DNA from: a marine actinobacterium PHSC20C1
GTDB taxonomy: Bacteria > Actinomycetota > Actinomycetes > Actinomycetales > Microbacteriaceae
Length of the DNA stretch: 64,000 bases
Reading direction: 5' to 3'
Assembly: GCA_000153145.1 (NCBI GenBank)
Contig: CH672415.1
Span: 2,162,989 to 2,226,988, forward strand
Made by a program: the position numbers and the translations under genes. The notes below the pieces were generated by a model that worked only from the letters and a program-made list of their open reading frames with translations, was not told where the DNA came from and ran no database searches. The stretch's first letter is position 1. Every line of letters begins with the position of its first letter. This document shows, one piece after another, positions 59,940 to 64,000 of the stretch.

Positions 59940-60133
59940 ACTGCCCTCGGCGCATCGGTAAGACTAACCCTCACTTTGAGCGAGGAGTTCGTTTGACGGG
60001 CGTTCTTCATAACGCATTCGCGACCCTTCTTCTTCGGCCATACTCCCAGCAGCGTAGGGAATTGTCGATCTCGACAGCTGATCGTTTGCATCTCACAAAC
60101 GGTGCTTCGCAAACTGACCATTTCATTAGTCAC
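59936..60133 (-). CDS. Small ORF of unknown function in the CDF-sensor operon
   Basis: A 65-residue frame starting with GTG 17 bases behind the CDF stop and ending in a GTGA overlap with the sensor gene. The protein has three cysteines (residues about 13, 20 and 40) and a basic C-terminal half. I do not recognise a family. The tight packing supports it; GAAGG just before the GTG is too close to be a good ribosome site. It may instead be a leader region. Confidence 0.4.
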   Translation of the reverse strand: MTNEMVSLRSTVCEMQTISCRDRQFPTLLGVWPKKKGRECVMKNARQTNSSLKVRVSLTDAPRAV

Positions 60134-60150
60134 CCTTCGTTCGGTTAGCG

Positions 60151-61053
60151 CTACACGAGATTTGTTGTTTCATTGAATCCCCGGGGTTCGCACTGAATTG
60201 TGGCATGAGAGATTCCGTACTTCTCGTGGAGCAGCGCAAGTACTGTCTTCAAAACCGTTCGGTAGTCGCTGTCGTCTTCAATGACGATGTGACCGCTGGC
60301 GCTTTCTATCCCGGATGTAATTGTCCAGACATGAAGGTCATGAACTTTAGAGACACCTGGCAGGCGAAGTATCTCAACCTGAACTTGATCAATGTCGATG
60401 TTAGGCGGGGCAACCTCCATGAGGATGCGAAGTGCCTGCTGGGTGAGTTTCCAGGTCCGCGGGAGGATAAAAAGACCAATCCCGACACCGATGATCGGAT
60501 CCGCATACTGCCACCCGGTGGTGTAGAGAATGATGGCTGCGATAATTACGCCGACCGATCCGAGCAGATCTGCCAACACCTCCAGATATGCACCTTTGAG
60601 ATTCAGGCTCTCCTTCGACCCCGCCATGAGAAGCCGGAAGCTGATGAGATTCACAACCAAGCCGACGGACGCAACCAAAAACAGCGGTAAACCCGGTACC
60701 TCAGGCGGGTCGCTGAACCGTTGAATCGCTTCGTAAAGTACGTATCCAGCCACGCCAAACAGCAGAAGACCGTTTGCGAGCGCGGCAAGAACTTCAAGGC
60801 GATATAGCCCATAAGTGCGTTGAGTCGCGGCCTTCCTAGAGGCCAACGTAATGGCCGCCAAGGCCATGCTCAAGCCCAGAACATCGGTGCCCATGTGAGC
60901 TGCATCCGAGATTAGGGCCAGCGAGTTCACTGAAAATCCCACAATGAACTCAACTACCATATATGTCGCAGTGAGGATCAGCGCGATTACGAGTGGCTTG
61001 CGGTGCCGGCCGGCGGCACTTGTCGCTGAAATATGCGAATGTTCTGTACCCAC
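60151..61053 (-). CDS. czcD: Cation diffusion facilitator (CzcD/ZitB-like)
   Basis: A 300-residue six-helix Zn/Cd/Co:proton antiporter. Metal-site residues are His53 and Asp57 in helix 2 (SDAAHMGTD) and Glu158 and Asp162 in helix 5 (AYLEVLADLLGS), the HxxxD/ExxxD form found in CzcD. The cytoplasmic domain ends with VHDLHVWTITSG and GISHATIQCEP. GTG start with AGGGG upstream. A weak imperfect inverted repeat at 61071-61095 is a possible sensor operator. Confidence 0.92.
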   Translation of the reverse strand: MGTEHSHISATSAAGRHRKPLVIALILTATYMVVEFIVGFSVNSLALISDAAHMGTDVLGLSMALAAITLASRKAATQRTYGLYRLEVLAALANGLLLFGVAGYVLYEAIQRFSDPPEVPGLPLFLVASVGLVVNLISFRLLMAGSKESLNLKGAYLEVLADLLGSVGVIIAAIILYTTGWQYADPIIGVGIGLFILPRTWKLTQQALRILMEVAPPNIDIDQVQVEILRLPGVSKVHDLHVWTITSGIESASGHIVIEDDSDYRTVLKTVLALLHEKYGISHATIQCEPRGFNETTNLV

Positions 61054-61324
61054 GTCATCCCCTTGAACTTATATCTGAACAGTCTTGCATATGATGGGCG
61101 GACTGAACTCAGTTTTCGCGCACCTTCCGATCAGTGTTGGCTAAAACCTGCCGGGAAACCGTGCTTCTAGTGCAGAATACAAATCGGAATGGGTTAAGTA
61201 GTGAGCGATCTCACCCAGCCGTTGATGTCTGCGTAGGTACAGTCGGTTGTTTCGGCTTAAGTGTCTGTCTGAGCAACTGCCGCGCCGGGCCCCGCCGGCA
61301 CGACAACAAGATAAGATCGAATTG

Positions 61325-61777
61325 ATGAATTCCCAACCAGTGTGCGGAACTAGTGCGTCGATCGCATCAGTTAGAGCCATGCAGCTTTTCATCATGGTCT
61401 TCTCTCTTGTGCTCGTGAGCATGGGGATACTCGCTAGCCACCACGCCCAAGTAACTGAAGATCGGGTTGCGCAGTCAACTGTGGCGGAACTAGGGGTGGT
61501 TTTCCAAGCCTTGACTCCCGCCGGTGAGGCCTCCTCCTCCGCGGCTCTTTCAAGCACACAGATAGTTGGCGGGCTAGCAGTCGGTTGCCTTTTTTTGATC
61601 GCCTGCTGCACTATCGGTCTCGCTTTGATTGCTGCCCGTGTCTGGCGTGGCAAACTGCCGAGAACGCTTAACGCAATACCTCTCCGACGCGAGACCCGAA
61701 TTCTCGGCTGGACTCCAGCTGGTCCATCAACGGCGGCCCGCCCCAGCTTGGTCGCGCTCTCCATTAGTCGCACATAA
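61325..61777 (+). CDS. Small membrane protein, function unknown
   Basis: A 150-residue protein with two likely membrane helices, QLFIMVFSLVLVSMGILASH (near residue 20) and IVGGLAVGCLFLIACCTIGL (near residue 80), and a basic C-terminus. I recognise no family. TAAGAT (61312-61317) is 7 bases before the ATG, consistent with a leaderless gene. It is divergent from the CDF operon and points towards the thiol-redox genes. Confidence 0.6.
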   Translation: MNSQPVCGTSASIASVRAMQLFIMVFSLVLVSMGILASHHAQVTEDRVAQSTVAELGVVFQALTPAGEASSSAALSSTQIVGGLAVGCLFLIACCTIGLALIAARVWRGKLPRTLNAIPLRRETRILGWTPAGPSTAARPSLVALSISRT

Positions 61778-61901
61778 GCCGTTGTCGGCACGATAGCTCG
61801 CGGCGTATTGCGCTTCCCAGCTGGTGCCGTTTTGAGTACAACGACCAATCTTGCGTTGTGCTTGACCGCTTGCGTTTCCCCTAATCCTGGAGAGTATAAA
61901 A

Positions 61902-62567
61902 TTGAAGACCAATACTAAAGTCGCACTCGCAACCACTGGTGGGCTGATTCTTGTGGTAATCGCGGTGATCGTTGTCCTCCTCGCTCAAGCTCAGCAGTCT
62001 CGCCCCACAGCCGAATCTGATCCCATGACGGGGATCGCATCCGCCACTAGGGGTGACAGTCACATCTTGGATAACGCCGGCGACGGTGCGGTCACCGTCG
62101 TCGAGTTCCTCGATTTCGAATGCGAAGCTTGTGCTGCCGCCTATCCGGTGGTGGAGGAACTTCGGCAGGAGTTCTCGGGTCAGGTGACGTTCGTCTTGCG
62201 CTACTTCCCTCTTCCCGGCCACTTCAATTCGACGAACGCAGCCGTCGCCGTCGAGGCGGCCGCTCAGCAAGGCGAGCTTGAGGCCATGTACAAGCAAATG
62301 TTTGCGACGCAATCCGAATGGGGAGAAGCGCAGCAGTCGCAGGCGCCTCTGTTTCGCAAGTTTGCCGAAGATCTAGGTCTTGACTTGGCACAGTACGATG
62401 CGGCCGTGGCTGACCCGGCAACAACAGCGCGGGTCGAGTCGGACTTCAAGGACGGGGTCGCGCTTGGGGTCAACTCCACCCCTACCTTCTTCGTGAACGA
62501 CCAGATTGTGGAACTCCGATCTTTTGGCGACCTACGAACCGCGATCGACGCCGAGTTGTCCCGTTGA
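61902..62567 (+). CDS. DsbA-family thiol-disulfide protein, membrane-anchored
   Basis: A 221-residue protein with an N-terminal membrane helix (GGLILVVIAVIVVLLAQ) and an extracytoplasmic DsbA/thioredoxin_4 domain. The redox pair is Cys74 and Cys77 in DFECEACAAAYPV; the cis-proline loop is NSTPTFFVND. It probably oxidises or isomerises disulfides outside the membrane. The start is TTG with GGAGAG ahead. Together with TlpA-like and CcdA genes it makes a redox relay. Confidence 0.9.
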   Translation: MKTNTKVALATTGGLILVVIAVIVVLLAQAQQSRPTAESDPMTGIASATRGDSHILDNAGDGAVTVVEFLDFECEACAAAYPVVEELRQEFSGQVTFVLRYFPLPGHFNSTNAAVAVEAAAQQGELEAMYKQMFATQSEWGEAQQSQAPLFRKFAEDLGLDLAQYDAAVADPATTARVESDFKDGVALGVNSTPTFFVNDQIVELRSFGDLRTAIDAELSR

Positions 62568-62625
62568 TATCGGTCAACGAAAGTCTCGAGTCGAAGCATT
62601 CAGCGCGTGTAGTCGGACAACAGCG

Positions 62626-63234
62626 ATGACTCGGGTCAACTCGTCGTTTCGAGTGACCGCGGCTCTCCTCGTCGCTGCCGCAACGTTGGTGCTAGCAGGG
62701 TGTTCTTCTGGCGAGGGCGCTCTCGGGCAGGCTGGCAGCAACTATGCGTCAGGTGACGGAACCATAAGCGAGTTCGCAATCGACACCCGTGGCGAAAAGA
62801 TCAACTTCAGCGGAATAACTGAGGCCGGTGAGAACCTTAGCGCCGAACAATTCCGGGGGCAGGTGACTGTGGTCAACTTTTGGTATGCCGCATGTCCCCC
62901 GTGCCGATTGGAAGCTCCCTGGCTAGAGGAATTGTGGCAGCAATTCGAAACCGAGAACGTTCAATTCGTTGGAGTCAATGTTCGCGATAGCACCGCGACG
63001 GCACAGACATTCGCGCGCGAGTTTGGGATCACCTACCCCTCGATCGTTGACACTGATGGGGCTGCCGCTCTCGGGTTCGCGGGCGTAGCGTCCCCAACCG
63101 CTGTGCCCACAACCGTCGTCCTCGACCGGCAAGGACGGCCGGCCTCGCGCATCGTCGGGCTTATCGACAAGAGCATTCTGGAAGAACTAATCGCTTCCGC
63201 CCTTGAGGAACCCTCGGATGGCGGTGGAGATTGA
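62626..63234 (+). CDS. TlpA/ResA-like thioredoxin lipoprotein
   Basis: A 202-residue lipoprotein. The lipobox LAGC places the lipidated cysteine at 26. A TlpA-type domain follows with the redox pair Cys90 and Cys93 in [13 protein letters not shown] and the cis-proline in [11 protein letters not shown]. It reduces disulfides or apocytochromes outside the membrane. The ATG has no good ribosome site; its stop overlaps the ccdA start. Confidence 0.9.
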   Translation: MTRVNSSFRVTAALLVAAATLVLAGCSSGEGALGQAGSNYASGDGTISEFAIDTRGEKINFSGITEAGENLSAEQFRGQVTVVNFWYAACPPCRLEAPWLEELWQQFETENVQFVGVNVRDSTATAQTFAREFGITYPSIVDTDGAAALGFAGVASPTAVPTTVVLDRQGRPASRIVGLIDKSILEELIASALEEPSDGGGD

Positions 63235-63986
63235 TGGGCGGAATCGGCGAGTTCTTTGCACAGACGGTCTACTCCGGCGCATTGCTGATGGCTATCCCGT
63301 TCGCGATGCTCGCCGGAATCGTGTCGTTCCTCTCTCCGTGTGTGCTGCCGCTGGTACCGGGATTCGTTGGGTACGTTTCGGGCCTCGCTGACCCAAGCAC
63401 GAGCCAAGGTCGGCGTCGCGTTGTGATAGGCACCGTGCTGTTTATCCTCGGCTTCTCCGCCGTTTTCATCGCCTACGGCACTGCGTTCGGTGCGCTCGGT
63501 TCGTGGCTAGTCCGCTGGCAGGATGTCCTCATTCGCGTCTTAGGAGTGCTGGTAGTCATAATGGGGTTGGTGATGGTTGGTGCGTTCGCCAGCCTGCAGC
63601 GCACGATGAAGCCATCTTGGGTTCCTTCGCCCGGCCTCGCGGGCGCGCCGTTGCTCGGTGTGGTATTCGGCCTGGGTTGGACGCCGTGCATTGGTCCAAC
63701 GCTTAGTGCTGTTATCGCTCTCAGTCTGACGGGTGGAAGCCCGTGGCGCGGTGCAACTCTCGGCTTGGCATACTGTCTCGGGCTCGGGATTCCGTTCTTG
63801 CTCTCCGCGATCGGCGTGAGCTGGGCCACTCGCGCACTGGTCGCGATAAAGCGACATATCCGCCTCATCAATATTCTCGGAGGCGGCACTCTCATCCTGC
63901 TTGGAGTGCTGATGATTTCCGGTATCTGGAGCGCGATCGCCCGACAGATCCAAGGACTTATCGGCTCCTTCACGACCGTTATCTGA
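63234..63986 (+). CDS. ccdA: CcdA-family electron transfer membrane protein
   Basis: A 250-residue six-helix protein of the CcdA/DsbD-beta family. The conserved cysteines are in [14 protein letters not shown] (Cys36) and [13 protein letters not shown]. It carries electrons from cytoplasmic thioredoxin across the membrane, here presumably to the TlpA-like and DsbA-like partners. The ATG overlaps the tlpA stop (TGATG) and has GGAG ahead. It ends 14 bases before the window edge. Confidence 0.92.
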   Translation: MGGIGEFFAQTVYSGALLMAIPFAMLAGIVSFLSPCVLPLVPGFVGYVSGLADPSTSQGRRRVVIGTVLFILGFSAVFIAYGTAFGALGSWLVRWQDVLIRVLGVLVVIMGLVMVGAFASLQRTMKPSWVPSPGLAGAPLLGVVFGLGWTPCIGPTLSAVIALSLTGGSPWRGATLGLAYCLGLGIPFLLSAIGVSWATRALVAIKRHIRLINILGGGTLILLGVLMISGIWSAIARQIQGLIGSFTTVI

Positions 63987-64000
63987 TCATGAGGCAACAA

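Larger units (their letters stand above)
54974..64000. mobile_element. Genomic island 2, open at the right edge (metal and thiol-redox genes)
   Basis: DNA behind the second core begins with the same left-end sequence as island 1. It carries metal sensors, a P1B ATPase, a CDF exporter, CtaG, DsbA-like, TlpA-like and CcdA genes and one regulatory pseudogene. The right boundary is not in the window. Calling it one element is inference. Confidence 0.5.

Noticed and set aside
61141-61848. Minus-strand ORF of 235 codons
   Set aside because: It is opposite the small membrane protein, which has a better promoter, start and helices; the minus reading has no family features.
1-64000. CRISPR arrays, rRNA genes, IS elements with transposases
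   Set aside because: I found no regularly spaced repeats, no rRNA sequence and no transposase frame.

Overview
The window looks like a chromosomal segment of an actinobacterium, most likely a member of the Microbacteriaceae. The reasons are the moderately high GC, frequent GTG/TTG starts, many leaderless genes with a TANNNT -10 box 6-7 nt before the start codon, the gene order pheA / diacylglycerol kinase-like / serS, and the family content. I cannot name the genus.

Layout. (1) 0.2-11.7 kb is an L-rhamnose uptake and isomerisation locus: a Gfo/Idh/MocA oxidoreductase, a LacI regulator, rhaI, rhamnose mutarotase, an arabinose/fucose-isomerase-like gene and an ABC importer (rhaS, rhaQ, rhaP, rhaT), with a divergent second LacI gene. 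Three sites related to TGAATCGATTCA sit at the three promoters I can draw. (2) 11.7-31 kb is core housekeeping: 2-hydroxyacid dehydrogenase, deazaflavin-type oxidoreductase, KtrB/KtrA potassium uptake, the ATP-grasp / alpha-E / transglutaminase module, a MarR-MFS pair, a lipoate ligase with permuted domain order, a heme-type ABC pair, VanY carboxypeptidase, pheA, serS and others. (3) 31-46.7 kb holds an aminotransferase with a PucR regulator, two tRNA-Ser genes flanking an LCP gene, an ABC-2 exporter with a lipoprotein, PAP2, YaeQ, a GntR-SDR pair, a long GapB-type GAPDH, a 2OG oxygenase and a Ca2+/H+ antiporter. (4) 46.8-49.5 kb is a Gfo/Idh - FAH - SDR operon that resembles part of a non-phosphorylative deoxysugar pathway.

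(5) From 49.6 kb to the right edge the window is accessory DNA stacked behind a tRNA-Arg(ACG) gene. The 3' 45 bases of the tRNA are repeated exactly at 54,929-54,973, and the roughly 190 bases behind both copies are also homologous. This suggests two related islands in tandem. The first (about 5.3 kb) carries an AbiEi/AbiEii toxin-antitoxin pair and a TetR/MMPL pump but no integrase. The second, open at the right edge, carries metal and redox genes: a CmtR-type sensor with a P1B ATPase, a decayed ArsR-family pseudogene, an operon of CDF exporter - small ORF - SmtB/CzrA-type sensor - CtaG, and a DsbA-like / TlpA-like / CcdA thiol-redox set. Paired 11-bp repeats (TGCCCACATTT followed by a near copy) occur at both kinds of island end, and a third, degenerate end lies at 51.43 kb inside the first island.

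All calls come from reading the sequence and family knowledge. No database search was run.
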